Shown piece by piece: positions 1 through 9,059 of a DNA stretch of 64,000 nt (position 1 is the stretch's first letter; every line of letters starts with the position of its first letter). The notes under the pieces were generated by a model. The model had not been told where the DNA came from and searched no databases. It saw only the letters and a program-made list of their open reading frames with translations. The stretch is from assembly GCF_041227145.1 (NCBI RefSeq), contig NZ_JBGFSP010000003.1, forward strand, positions 2,790,001 through 2,854,000, read 5' to 3'. The stretch comes from Bacteroides sp. AN502(2024) (GTDB lineage Bacteria > Bacteroidota > Bacteroidia > Bacteroidales > Bacteroidaceae). Both the position numbers and the translations under genes were made by a program.

Positions 1-626
1 TAAAGACAAAACAGAGTGAACAGAACTCCTGGTAATCGAAAACGATATATGCCATTCCGGACTTCTGCCACCATACGGGACGATATTCTTTTTTCTTCAT
101 CATATATACCAAATATAGCCCCTTCAGGAAAAACAATCTGAAAAATCTGAATGCAAAACACGCAAAGGGCTATTACCAAAAATATCTCTATAATATCTTG
201 CTCCTCCATATTATAGACGTAGAATATGTAATAGAAAAGAAATACAGAAATGCCAAAAATGTATTGTCGTTCATCATATAATGAATACCCCGTATTCAGA
301 ATGATCCTCATCAGGTTTCCGAGTAAAAATAGAATTATCAACATCCATAATTCTTTCTTCAACGGCATGTAAATGGTTGATAGCCTATTCCTATACAGAA
401 ATGTCCATCCAGCAATAAATGCGTAAATAAAATACGAGCACCAACCTGCGTATGTCGGATTCCAATTAATATATTTGAAACATTGTGTCGAAAAAAGGAT
501 GAACAATACGGTTAGGCATTTTACGAGTCCTGCATATGGACGATTTAATGTATGTATATTCCTTAATCCCATGCTGTTCATATATAAGGTCATACGTATA
601 ATTTGTAACCTGTCATGATATGTCAT
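1..626 (-). CDS. Capsule polysaccharide polymerase-like membrane protein (partial)
   Basis: The minus strand is open from the left edge to an ATG at 626 (a second ATG at 593 is possible), giving the first ~208 residues of a protein whose C-terminus lies outside the window. It is very hydrophobic, with several predicted membrane spans and short polar loops, including a YDERQY loop and an RNGIYRFRLPG stretch near the cut end. Position at the distal end of a capsule operon, next to a flippase and an acetyltransferase, together with the topology, suggests a Wzy/EpsG-type polymerase that joins repeat units in the inner membrane. No single motif proves this; an O-unit membrane transferase is the main alternative. 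The start lies 17 bases after the acetyltransferase stop, consistent with one operon. Confidence 0.6.
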   Translation of the reverse strand, partial: MTYHDRLQIIRMTLYMNSMGLRNIHTLNRPYAGLVKCLTVLFILFSTQCFKYINWNPTYAGWCSYFIYAFIAGWTFLYRNRLSTIYMPLKKELWMLIILFLLGNLMRIILNTGYSLYDERQYIFGISVFLFYYIFYVYNMEEQDIIEIFLVIALCVFCIQIFQIVFPEGAIFGIYDEEKRISSRMVAEVRNGIYRFRLPGVLFTLFCL

Positions 627-643
627 TAACTCTTTAAAAGCCC

Positions 644-1495
644 TTAGCTATCTGATGTACAGAAAGTATTTACATCTATCTCCTCCGGCAAAATAAAAGA
701 GTCTGCTCCTTTTTTAAGATACTCATCAATCATGATGTCACTCCGCTGATTATTCATACACCTGACATTCTTCATGAGCATTTTTGCCGGAGAACCTGCA
801 ATTAAACTATATTCCGGAATTATACCCATATAATTCTTGCCTACCATAGAATAAGGTCCCGCCACAATTGTCCCTTTAGGAAGTTGGGTTCCTTTTTTTA
901 TGGTACACCAACCTCCAATCCAACAATTCTCGCCAATGATGATTGGGTTTACGTTTTTTTTAATTTCCCGAGTATCAGTTCTTATTACATAATGAAAATC
1001 AGTATCCATAAATACACTATTGTTGCCGACAAGGGTTGCACGCCCGAAGTACACATAATCAAAAGAAATGATGGTATTGTTATCTGCCACAAAAGTATTG
1101 TCTTCAAATACAATACGTGCATCTGACCTAACACTCAGGCTTATTCCTCTTCTCAGAACCACATTCTCACCGACTTCAACAGTTCCTCGAATTTCAATGA
1201 ATGACTTACTATGCCAACTCCTAACATTATCCGAAAGACCGATTCTCAACAAACCTTTCTTAATCGGTGACAAAAAAACGATTTTCCCAGACAACGCCCC
1301 CAATTTGCACGGACCATAAATCAAAATAGGGAAATGTAACGCTTTTCTTAAGGGAAATAACAATAGATTAATAACAATTGTTTTAGTTACATTCACACGA
1401 TTCTTTAAAGAAAGGGTAACCCATCTGTTATAGATTTTCCTCAACATATTTATTAATTTGAGTTTTCGCCAGTTATTAAGACTGATGGTTATCAA
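644..1495 (-). CDS. Hexapeptide-repeat (LbetaH) acyltransferase of the capsule locus
   Basis: 283 residues. From about residue 105 to 230 the protein has the imperfect hexapeptide pattern of left-handed beta-helix acyltransferases ([LIV]-G-x-x-x-x), with GENVVLRRGISL and GENCWIGGWCTIKKG near the end of the coil and the usual closing PAKML segment. Members of this family O- or N-acetylate sugars using acetyl-CoA; in this operon the likely substrate is a capsule repeat-unit sugar on the cytoplasmic face. The ATG at 1495 lies 6 bases after the flippase stop, so the two are translationally close; an internal ATG at 1444 (MLRKIYNRW) is another possible start. The acceptor sugar cannot be read from the sequence. 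Confidence 0.8.
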   Translation of the reverse strand: MITISLNNWRKLKLINMLRKIYNRWVTLSLKNRVNVTKTIVINLLLFPLRKALHFPILIYGPCKLGALSGKIVFLSPIKKGLLRIGLSDNVRSWHSKSFIEIRGTVEVGENVVLRRGISLSVRSDARIVFEDNTFVADNNTIISFDYVYFGRATLVGNNSVFMDTDFHYVIRTDTREIKKNVNPIIIGENCWIGGWCTIKKGTQLPKGTIVAGPYSMVGKNYMGIIPEYSLIAGSPAKMLMKNVRCMNNQRSDIMIDEYLKKGADSFILPEEIDVNTFCTSDS

Positions 1496-1501
1496 ACAAA
1501 A

Positions 1502-3040
1502 CTATTGTTTGGATATATTCAATACAAGGATGCGTATTTTATCTATCACAAATTGTCGCTCATTGGAATTGCAACCAATAAAATATGTGGCAAAAGCCGT
1601 ACAGGCAACAGATAAAAAGCACAACAAAGCAAAGCCATAAAAACTTTCACTCAAATATCGTGTTACAAGAATTGGCAGCAAGGACGATATAATGGCTACT
1701 ATAATCACATTCATATAAACTTTGCGCAAATATTCTCCAACAGGAAGTCCAATCATTCGACGAAGCATCAGCAAGTGCGCTACCAAACAACATTGAGAAA
1801 TAAGAATAGCTACCACAATCACTATTTCAGGGAACATTCCGACTCGTAACAACAAATAAGAAACAGGCAGATTCATCATTTGCAATCCCCCCACAAGTCT
1901 CAGATAGTTACGGATATTTCCAGTGGCAAGCATGGCGGTAATGAGAGGCTGTGAAATTGATTCGCATAGACTAAATATCAAAACCAACTGTACGAACAAC
2001 ACAGCATGTTCCGGTACTGTATTTAGCCACAGGTTCAAAATGTAGTGCGTATTTACCAATACAGGCAATGAAACCAACAGCAACATATAAAACGACAGTC
2101 TTGCACCTTGAAATATTAAAGTCATCATGTATTTATGGTCGCCTGAGGCGTAAGACTTGGTTATTTGCGGATTCAGTGCCGTCAAAAAGTTGGTCATAAA
2201 TGATTGAACAGCCGTATTCACCTGAAAAGCCACGCCACGCGCTGCATTCACTAAAGGACCGCAAAACAGATTGATGACTATATTTCCACCTTGATCTCGC
2301 AAAACTACTGAAGCCGCTCCTATAAGATTCCATCCTGCAAAGCCTGTCATCTGTCTCAACGTACTTTTATCAAAAACAGGTCGGAAAATACATTCAGAAA
2401 AATGCCGTTTGCAATATCGGCCATAGGCAAAACGCACAATCAAGGCAACTATGCACATAAGCAGGGCATAAAACACCAACTTATCTACCGGAGCAATGGT
2501 TATCAAAAAAGCTATTGCAAGTTTTCCCACAGCTTCCAATATACTTATATAAGCAAAGGCTGAGATTCTCTCATGTGCAATGATGCTTGCGTTATAAGGC
2601 AAACAAATAAAATTGATGATGAACGTAAGAATGGAAAACTGAAAAACCCAATTGGAAGCAACCATACGCGCATCCGGAATATTCATTTTAACATTCAGAA
2701 ACCAAAGACCTACAGTTTCTGCCAATATCACGATGATTAAAGCAAAACCTAATTGGATAGTCAAGGAAGAAGAAAATATCAGATGGAGTCTTTCCTGATT
2801 ACCTCGCCCTAATTCATAGGTAAAGAAACGTGTTATGGCAGCAGACAAAGAGCCGGACAGCATCGAGAACATAGCTACTACTCCACCCACTACATTATAT
2901 ATGCCGAAGTCTTCCACTCCCAGTGTATTCAAGACAATGCGGCTTGTATAAAGGGAGACCAACATGAGGAAAAACATCCGCACATATAGAATCAATGTGT
3001 TCTTGGCTATTCGTTTGCTCTTGCTTGAATTGTTATTCAT
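1502..3040 (-). CDS. Wzx-type polysaccharide flippase
   Basis: 512 residues, with about 12-14 hydrophobic helices across the whole length and the N-terminal pattern of the MATE/MOP flippase superfamily (SKRIAKNTLILYVRMFF, then LYTSRIVLNTLGVEDFGIYN). This family moves undecaprenyl-pyrophosphate-linked repeat units across the inner membrane. It heads the distal capsule genes and is followed at 6 bases by the acetyltransferase. On the upstream side it is separated from the phosphatase gene by about 0.8 kb of scar DNA with an oppositely oriented pseudogene, so it may depend on read-through from the main capsule promoter or on a promoter of its own that I could not identify. Confidence 0.88.
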   Translation of the reverse strand: MNNNSSKSKRIAKNTLILYVRMFFLMLVSLYTSRIVLNTLGVEDFGIYNVVGGVVAMFSMLSGSLSAAITRFFTYELGRGNQERLHLIFSSSLTIQLGFALIIVILAETVGLWFLNVKMNIPDARMVASNWVFQFSILTFIINFICLPYNASIIAHERISAFAYISILEAVGKLAIAFLITIAPVDKLVFYALLMCIVALIVRFAYGRYCKRHFSECIFRPVFDKSTLRQMTGFAGWNLIGAASVVLRDQGGNIVINLFCGPLVNAARGVAFQVNTAVQSFMTNFLTALNPQITKSYASGDHKYMMTLIFQGARLSFYMLLLVSLPVLVNTHYILNLWLNTVPEHAVLFVQLVLIFSLCESISQPLITAMLATGNIRNYLRLVGGLQMMNLPVSYLLLRVGMFPEIVIVVAILISQCCLVAHLLMLRRMIGLPVGEYLRKVYMNVIIVAIISSLLPILVTRYLSESFYGFALLCFLSVACTAFATYFIGCNSNERQFVIDKIRILVLNISKQ

Positions 3041-3362
3041 TTACTGTAAACCTCTAATGTACAACCATGAGTAAGTACTCAATGCACTACTGTCCACGAA
3101 AATCCATTAACATATTCCGTAATGAGACATAAATATTGGAGTTAATCAGCTAAAAGTCATTCGAAGGTTTTGAACTGGCTACCTCTGTAATTACTTACAG
3201 ATTATAAGCAAGGCTAAATTAAAGTAGTTGTGAATCAAGAGCGATACGTGTTCACTCTCTTCTTGTACTTGATAAGCCACTCATAATCAATACCTTCTTT
3301 ATTGCAGTATTTCCTAAGACAGCGACCATTACAATCGATTTAGACCTTCCTGCCGTGGAGAA
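3041..3362. other. Intergenic scar with possible transposase relic
   Basis: No intact gene. On the minus strand a frame ending in TGA at 3235-3237 reads LRKYCNKEGIDYEWLIKYKK, which weakly resembles the helix-turn-helix of small IS accessory (IS66 TnpA-type) proteins; it has no start. No clear terminal repeats were found. The stretch separates the proximal and distal capsule genes. Confidence 0.3.
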
Positions 3363-3859
3363 ATGGAATACATCACCACGGCAAAGGTGAAACGCCTGTT
3401 CACGCTGATGTCCCGGATGGTGTCTTTCACACTGAACTTGACCGATCTCGGCAGGGAGATTGAAGCTCCGCACCAGACCGTGCTTCTTATGCTGTACTGG
3501 CTTCATCTGGCTGCACTGATTTACATGCTTTACAACGAAAAGAACAATCTGGGACAACTGAGCAAGCCGGAAAAGGTGTATCTGGAGAATGCGAACCTGC
3601 GATTTCCCCTGTCCGGTAATCCCGACACGGGCAATGTCAGGGAGACGTTCTTCGCCAACCAGCTGAAAGAGTCCCATGAAATTTCCTACTCTGGCACCGG
3701 AGATTTTCTGATAGACGGTCAGCACGTGTTCAAAGTGGGGGCAGGAACAAGACTTTCCGACAAATCAAAGACGTTCCCGACAGATACCTTGCCGTGGATG
3801 ACCTGGAAATCGGGACGGGAAACCGGATTCCATTGTGGATGTTCGGATTGTTGTATTAG
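3363..3859 (+). pseudogene. C-terminal relic of an AAA ATPase with DUF4143 domain
   Basis: The plus strand encodes the last ~165 residues of the Bacteroides ATP-binding/DUF4143 family (LMLYWLHLAALIYMLYNEK, SKPEKVYLENANL, VRETFFANQL, GDFLIDGQHVFKVG). The frame is lost at a five-G run at 3737-3741: one extra G would continue as GRNKTFRQIKDVPDRYLA and end in IPLWMFGLLY, the family's normal C-terminus, with TAG at 3857-3859. The N-terminal AAA domain with its Walker motifs is absent. It is therefore both truncated and frameshifted. It overlaps the last codons of the convergent phosphatase gene by 4 bases. These ATPases are common mobile cargo in Bacteroides; here it marks an old insertion into the capsule operon. 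Confidence 0.85.
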
Positions 3860-4563
3860 AGGCATTGCAAAAACCGTGTTCCGGGTATTTTATACTTGAT
3901 TTTGCCTGTCAGACACGTTTGAAACATCTTTATGCCGTGTATGTCTGTGCCGGATAGGTCGTATAGTCCCTTTTGCGCCAGATAGTCCGCATTTTTCTGC
4001 GCTTCCTTGCCGTACAAGCTGGTTAGGGAAAAAAGGTTGAGCTGGAATCTTATGCCCATGTCTTTCAGGTTGCGGTAGGCATCCTTTTCCATGTAAGTGT
4101 ACCGTTCGGGATGTGCAAGAACGGGATGGAAGCCTTTTGCCTTGATTTCTTCCAACAGGACATAGAAATTTTCCGGAGGGTTATGATAGGAAGTCTCCAC
4201 CAGCAGCCTGTCGCCCCGTTCTCCGAACGGCAACAGGTCATTGTCATCGAGCCTTTGCCGGAAGAGATTGTCAAGCATGTACTCAGCACTCAGATTCAGT
4301 TCGATGTTCCCTTTGTAAGCGGCCCTCAATTCCTTGAAACGCTCTTTCAGATGTGCGGTCGTGTTCGGTATGTCCTCCATGATATGTGGTGTGAGCCAGA
4401 TCTCTTTCACTCCGAGTCTTTCGTATAGGGCGAGTATCTCCAGCGCTTCATCCATCGTCTGTACACCGTCATCCACTCCCGGAAGAATATGATTGTGCCA
4501 GTCGGTGAACCCCTGAAAGACACTGCTATCGGCAAGCGAATATTTTTTCTTGAATGGCCACAT
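3856..4563 (-). CDS. PHP-type tyrosine-protein phosphatase (CpsB/YwqE family)
   Basis: 235 residues. Metal-binding motifs of the PHP phosphoesterase fold are present in order: DWHNHILPGVDDG (H23, H25, D31), TPHIMED near residue 60, a glutamate in the ELNLSAEYM strand, LAHPERY near 150 and SGTDIHG near 205. Such enzymes dephosphorylate the tyrosine cluster of Wzc-like kinases and so control capsule length and export; the partner kinase is two genes upstream. The start overlaps the methyltransferase stop by one base. The final ~15 residues (KYKIPGTRFLQCL) do not look like the usual tail and lie beside the ATPase relic, so the native C-terminus may have been replaced when that DNA inserted. Confidence 0.88.
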   Translation of the reverse strand: MWPFKKKYSLADSSVFQGFTDWHNHILPGVDDGVQTMDEALEILALYERLGVKEIWLTPHIMEDIPNTTAHLKERFKELRAAYKGNIELNLSAEYMLDNLFRQRLDDNDLLPFGERGDRLLVETSYHNPPENFYVLLEEIKAKGFHPVLAHPERYTYMEKDAYRNLKDMGIRFQLNLFSLTSLYGKEAQKNADYLAQKGLYDLSGTDIHGIKMFQTCLTGKIKYKIPGTRFLQCL

Positions 4564-5201
4564 TACTCCATAATCACGATATAATCCATTACGAAGCCGC
4601 AGAGACGGTTTCCCTTGATCGTTAATTTATCAGCTCCCGCTGCTTTGCAAAGTTCCGTTATCTGCTTTTTCGTCAGTAGATTGATTCTCCGGCTATCGAT
4701 CGATGACCTGCTCAACCGGTTCAATATCCTGTCATACATCCTTTGTGGCAGCCAGTGCAGAAGGGGAAGCTGGGTATGCAGTTCGATTGGGAACCATTTG
4801 TTCGGAGTGGTGAAACAAACGACCTTGCATGTTCGTAGCAATTCGTTCAAAAAATGAAGCTGCGCTTTCCTTCCCCCTGCGACATGCTCTATTACGGCGT
4901 TTGACCAACCTATATCGAATTGTTTGTTCTCGAATGGAAAGTCTATGCCATCGTACAGAACAGCGTGTACCAATGGATAATTCCGGCAAAAAACGTCTTT
5001 TTCGTTTATGCCCAGCGCTGTTATCTGCTGTGGGTATGGGTAATGTTTCTCCAGATAGTTCATCGATGGGAAATCGCCATCCTCGTTGTTGAACCCCACA
5101 TCCAGTACGGTAGTCTCGGAGGTAAATCGGACGTTGTTTTTGAAGTACCTGTATTTCCGAGTTCTGTTCCATAGACTTATTTTCTTGGCAATACTGTTCA
5201 T
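4563..5201 (-). CDS. Class I SAM-dependent methyltransferase of the capsule locus
   Basis: 212 residues from the ATG at 5201. The longer frame back to 5300 would run into the kinase coding end and encodes a low-complexity DTDTVTAINTGIGTDT stretch that is only the shadow of the tyrosine-rich kinase tail, so the MNSIAKK start, 13 bases after the kinase stop, is preferred. The core has a motif-I-like TTVLDVGFNNEDGDFP and a post-motif FDIGWSNAVIEHV, typical of methyltransferase family 11. It ends one base into the phosphatase start. Likely role: methylation of a capsule sugar or lipid-linked intermediate. The substrate is unknown. Confidence 0.78.
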   Translation of the reverse strand: MNSIAKKISLWNRTRKYRYFKNNVRFTSETTVLDVGFNNEDGDFPSMNYLEKHYPYPQQITALGINEKDVFCRNYPLVHAVLYDGIDFPFENKQFDIGWSNAVIEHVAGGRKAQLHFLNELLRTCKVVCFTTPNKWFPIELHTQLPLLHWLPQRMYDRILNRLSRSSIDSRRINLLTKKQITELCKAAGADKLTIKGNRLCGFVMDYIVIME

Positions 5202-5214
5202 ATCGTAAATCGTT

Positions 5215-7671
5215 TCAGACTGTATTCTGCTCTTTGTCACCGTATCCGTACCGATACCCGTATTTATAGCCGTAACGGTATCCGTATCGGCCGGATTCAT
5301 TTTCCGTTCCGTTCAGAATCACAGCCATATTTTTGAGTTTTTTCTGCGTGTAGAGACTCTCGACCTCGGAGAGCATGTTGCGCTCCAGCAATCCGGCACG
5401 CACCACGAAGAATGTTCTGTCCGCCACTTTTTCGAGGATTTGTGTGTCCGCCACGATATCGACGGGAGGGCAGTCTATAAAGATATAATCATAGTGAGAC
5501 CTTATTTCTGCAATGAACCGCTCCAGACGCTCGCTGAAGAGCAGTTCCGTCGGATTGGGCGGAATCGTACCCACGGGAACGATGTCCGGCGTCCGGTATT
5601 CATCGTCTGCCTTACAAATGATCTCCTGCCACGAGGCGACACGCCCGGTCAGATAGTCGCTCAGTCCCGTGTCGGGAGTTCCCGCGTATGCGGAAAGCGA
5701 GGCATGACGCAGGTCGCCGTCGATAACCAACACTTTTTTGCCTTTGATGGCGAGACTCGCCGCAATGTTCATCGTAAGGAACGTTTTGCCGCTGCCCGGG
5801 TTGAATGAAGTGAGCAGAAACACCTCCGTACCGTTTCCCGCCATGAACTCCAAATTGGTGCGGAGCACGCGAAACGCTTCGTTCACGATATCCCGTTTCC
5901 CCTCTCTCACTACAATCTGCGTCTGTTCCGGCCGCTGACTGCCGGACAGCCGTAATGCTTTTGCAAACCATCTTTTATGCTTCATATTTCCCGTATACAG
6001 AGGTATCTCTCCGATAAACGGAACGGATAGTTTCCCCAAATCCTTGCGGCCACGGACTGTGGTGTTCAGGCTCCCGCGCACGTAGATGACCACGAGCGGT
6101 AGAAACAAGCCGATACATAAAGCAGCCAGCAGGATAAGTCTTTTCCGCGGCGCGATGGGTTTGAGATTGCCCATCGGCGGAGTCAATATACGGATGTTAT
6201 AGGCCGTGAAAGCCTGTGACAGTTCGTTCTCCTCGCGCTTTTGCAGTAGGAATAGGTAGAGCGCTTCTTTCACCTTCTGCTGACGTCCGATGGTTTGTAG
6301 GTATTTCGTCTGATCGGGATTGGCAGCGATGCGTGCTGTGGTGCTACGTTCACTGCGTTCGAGTTCGCTCCTGCGAGTATCGAGCGACACGACCAGATTG
6401 TCGATGGAGGTGACGATGGCATTGCGCATGGCCGCCAGCGAATGGTCCAGATCGACGATCAGGGGGTTCTGCTCGCTGCTGTTGGCCGCCAAATTATTTC
6501 GGCGGAGCTGCAAGGCATTGTATTCGGAGATCTGAGTCTCGATGCTGGGACTTTCCAGTCCCGAGTTTGCCGGCAGCAACTGATTCCGGTTCCTGCCGCC
6601 AGTCAGGTAATCCCGAATATAACGGGCCATCGAGATCTGAGTGTCGAGCATCAGTATCTGGTTGCGAGCCTCCTGCGACTGTTCGAGATACAGATCCGAG
6701 ACCTTCTCCGCGTCTGGCAGCAGGTTGGTACTTTTGTAGGAAGATATGTCCGTATCTACGTCACCCAGCTCGCGTTCCAATGCTCCCAGACGGTCGGTGA
6801 TGAACATCGAGGTGCTGACTGTGATCTGGTTTTTGTCCCGGATCCACTCCTCGTTGTAAACTGAAATCAGCGTGTTGAGCATATCCTCTGCGCGGGCGAT
6901 TGACACATCCTCGTAGGAGAGTTTGATTACGGTAGCATCCTCCAAATTGAGTTCCGCTTTCAATCGTTCTCGACAGTCGTCGGCGCAATCGTAGAGATTC
7001 GTTCGGAAAACATGGATTAGCGGATATTCCTCCTGCGCGGAGTAGGATAGAGCCGGTGTTATCGTAACCTTGCCCAACGGAGTAACGAGGGTATCGTTCA
7101 GCGATCCTGTTACTGTCTTGCTGTCGAATTCCCGTACCGAACTCTCGAAATCATCCAATTTGATTCGGCCTTTGGGCAGTAGACAAAGGGTAAACGCGGC
7201 GGACTCGTTGTCAGTCAGTTCGGGGAGACTGATCTCGACAGGCAGTTGCGGTCCGTATAGCGTCTTCTTATGGAAAAGACCGCTCGCCTTGCATTCGATA
7301 TCCAGATGCAGCCGTTTGATCGTCTCCAGTATCGCCGCGGGTGTCTGCATGGCAAGCAATTCGTTGTTCACGTTGGCATTGGCTTGTGTCAATCCCATGT
7401 CGGCGAACAGTGAGGTTATGTCGCTGCCGATAGATCGGCCTTTGCTGTCCTCTTTGACCATCACTAAGGTCGAACGTGTGTAGACAGGCGGCGTGCAAAG
7501 GATATAAAATACAGCCGAACTCATGACGAGCAAAACCGAGATTACGAACCAGTGCCATTTGACGAGGCACAGGTAAAAGATATCTTTTACCGTCAGTGAG
7601 TTTTCCGAAGAGTCTTGTAATTGATGTAACGACAATTTGACGACATCGATCATATTGTTCTTGTCATCCAT
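5215..7671 (-). CDS. Wzc-like polysaccharide co-polymerase / BY-type tyrosine autokinase
   Basis: 818 residues. An N-terminal Wzz domain is bounded by membrane spans near residues 38-55 and around 530, with a long periplasmic coiled-coil region between them. The cytoplasmic kinase follows: Walker A SFNPGSGKT (626-630), Walker A' VLVIDGDLRH (647-656) and Walker B YIFIDCPP (729-736). The tail holds eight tyrosines alternating with Gly/Arg/Lys (796-810), the autophosphorylation cluster. Wzc proteins cycle between phosphorylated and dephosphorylated octamers to drive polymerisation and export with Wza. The matching phosphatase is downstream and the Wza-like lipoprotein gene directly upstream (19 bases). 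All motifs look intact. Confidence 0.95.
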   Translation of the reverse strand: MDDKNNMIDVVKLSLHQLQDSSENSLTVKDIFYLCLVKWHWFVISVLLVMSSAVFYILCTPPVYTRSTLVMVKEDSKGRSIGSDITSLFADMGLTQANANVNNELLAMQTPAAILETIKRLHLDIECKASGLFHKKTLYGPQLPVEISLPELTDNESAAFTLCLLPKGRIKLDDFESSVREFDSKTVTGSLNDTLVTPLGKVTITPALSYSAQEEYPLIHVFRTNLYDCADDCRERLKAELNLEDATVIKLSYEDVSIARAEDMLNTLISVYNEEWIRDKNQITVSTSMFITDRLGALERELGDVDTDISSYKSTNLLPDAEKVSDLYLEQSQEARNQILMLDTQISMARYIRDYLTGGRNRNQLLPANSGLESPSIETQISEYNALQLRRNNLAANSSEQNPLIVDLDHSLAAMRNAIVTSIDNLVVSLDTRRSELERSERSTTARIAANPDQTKYLQTIGRQQKVKEALYLFLLQKREENELSQAFTAYNIRILTPPMGNLKPIAPRKRLILLAALCIGLFLPLVVIYVRGSLNTTVRGRKDLGKLSVPFIGEIPLYTGNMKHKRWFAKALRLSGSQRPEQTQIVVREGKRDIVNEAFRVLRTNLEFMAGNGTEVFLLTSFNPGSGKTFLTMNIAASLAIKGKKVLVIDGDLRHASLSAYAGTPDTGLSDYLTGRVASWQEIICKADDEYRTPDIVPVGTIPPNPTELLFSERLERFIAEIRSHYDYIFIDCPPVDIVADTQILEKVADRTFFVVRAGLLERNMLSEVESLYTQKKLKNMAVILNGTENESGRYGYRYGYKYGYRYGYGDKEQNTV

Positions 7672-7690
7672 ATCATATTATGAAAATTTG

Positions 7691-8494
7691 TTACTTGAAA
7701 ATCAGCACGCTGATCGTAGCCAGTACGGATGCCAGTGACATCCAGAACGATGCGGAGCGCACGTTGTTGCCATTCACCGTGGATTGCCGCGCCCGAACAT
7801 CGTTGGGCTCCACGTAAACTTGGTCGTTTTGGTGGAGATAGTATACCGGTGAGGCGGAAAGCGACTTGCTGTCGCAAAGATTTACTCGGTAATGGGTTTC
7901 CGTTCCATTTTCTCGACGGGTCACCAGCACGTTCTCCCGCTTGCCGTGGATGGTCAGGTCGCCAGCCATACTTAGGGCATCGAGCAGTGTCAGGTAGTCA
8001 CGGTCGATGCTGAACCGCCCCGGACGGTTCACTTCGCCCATCACCGAGACGCCCATGTTCAGGAACTCGACGATCACCACGGCGTCTTTCACCTGGTTTT
8101 TCCTGACCAGCTCGTTCTTGATATAGGAGGCTATCTTCTCACGCTTCAGCCCCTCCACGTGCAGTTCACCCAATATGGGGAAATCTATGTTGCCGTTGGA
8201 ATCGACCGTATAGCTCGATACCTGCTGGTTATAGTTGTAACTGTTGTTCATTGGCTGTCCGATACGATGTGCCATTATCGGCAGGTTGAACATGTCCGCC
8301 AGTTCTGGGTTCTTGCTGTTGACGACGATGGATATCTTGTCCCCGGGCTGTGCTGTGACCTGTACTGTAGCGACCTCCCTTCTCACGTCGGAGCGGACAT
8401 CTTGCATGTAGGCTATCTTGTGTGAGGCAGAACATCCTCCCAATAGCAACACCATGCTTAACAAGAGGATACGTGTAATTTTCTTTTTTAACAT
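7691..8494 (-). CDS. Wza-like polysaccharide export outer-membrane lipoprotein
   Basis: 267 residues with a lipoprotein signal (LLLSMVLLLGGC, Cys near residue 21). The start of the mature protein (SASHKIAYMQDV) and the polysaccharide export domain (QPGDKISIVVNSKNPELADMF) are characteristic of Bacteroides BexD/Wza-type proteins, followed by an SLBB-like segment (VSVMGEVNRPGRFSI). A hydrophobic helix at the C-terminus (ASFWMSLASVLATISVLIF) fits the membrane-spanning alpha-barrel helix of Wza. It forms the outer-membrane channel that works with the Wzc-like kinase encoded 19 bases downstream. Confidence 0.93.
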   Translation of the reverse strand: MLKKKITRILLLSMVLLLGGCSASHKIAYMQDVRSDVRREVATVQVTAQPGDKISIVVNSKNPELADMFNLPIMAHRIGQPMNNSYNYNQQVSSYTVDSNGNIDFPILGELHVEGLKREKIASYIKNELVRKNQVKDAVVIVEFLNMGVSVMGEVNRPGRFSIDRDYLTLLDALSMAGDLTIHGKRENVLVTRRENGTETHYRVNLCDSKSLSASPVYYLHQNDQVYVEPNDVRARQSTVNGNNVRSASFWMSLASVLATISVLIFK

Positions 8495-8521
8495 GACATG
8501 CCGTTTAACGGTTTTGAACTC

Positions 8522-9046
8522 TTATTCTCTTTCTACTGATCGCAACAGCTTTTCCACGGCATCCTCCTTGCCGGGAGCAATGTCACGGCTGACCACACTG
8601 TCGGGAATATGGATAAACACGGAAACTATGTCACTGCCTTTCATTTTTTCAATGTCCGCCTCTTCAAGTCTGAAGGCTGCGTTATACCAGCGTCCGTCCG
8701 CCCATTCGCTGCAACAGACTCTTGGTCTTTCCGCTTTCAGTACCACGGAATCACCGTTGGTCAGCATGAATTTCACGCCCGGCCTGACGATGTGCATGGT
8801 AGAGTCGTTTTTCAGCACTTTGGCAAGCATCATGCAACGGTCGCTGTACTTGCTTATGCGGCACCGGAAAGTAATCTTTCCCGAATCACGCACTTTTTTC
8901 TTGGGAAGAAGGTCCACGGTGGCGGATTCCTTCACCCCGTGTTTGTCGGTCCGTACTTTCCGTGGAGTGCCGGCCGATATACATCCAATGTCTGCGAGCA
9001 GTAGACACAGGATGCAGATGATATGTCTCGTTCTTCTTTTCATCAT
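8522..9046 (-). CDS. Small secreted protein of unknown function in capsule locus
   Basis: 174 residues; the second methionine (9043) is an equally good start. An N-terminal basic/hydrophobic segment (HIICILCLLLADIGC) looks like a signal peptide, with a possible lipobox at IGC. The rest is a mixed beta/charged domain without a motif I recognise (FRCRISKYSDRCMMLAKVL, RPGVKFMLTNGDSVVLKAE). It lies between the OmpA-like gene (13 bases) and the export lipoprotein gene (27 bases), so it is co-transcribed with the envelope part of the capsule machinery and may act in the periplasm or outer membrane. The function is not known to me. Confidence 0.65.
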   Translation of the reverse strand: MMKRRTRHIICILCLLLADIGCISAGTPRKVRTDKHGVKESATVDLLPKKKVRDSGKITFRCRISKYSDRCMMLAKVLKNDSTMHIVRPGVKFMLTNGDSVVLKAERPRVCCSEWADGRWYNAAFRLEEADIEKMKGSDIVSVFIHIPDSVVSRDIAPGKEDAVEKLLRSVERE

Positions 9047-9059
9047 ATCAGTAAAGATT

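Noticed and set aside
3252..3725. 157-codon minus-strand frame
   Set aside because: It is antisense to the ATPase relic, whose plus-strand peptide matches the family; the minus peptide matches nothing.
5202..5300. Longer N-terminus for the methyltransferase
   Set aside because: It overlaps the tyrosine-rich end of the kinase gene and encodes a low-complexity shadow; the ATG at 5201 is 13 bases past the kinase stop.
7070..7483. Several 100-140 codon plus-strand frames over the Wzc-like gene
   Set aside because: They are antisense shadows of a clearly coding, motif-complete gene in GC-richer DNA.
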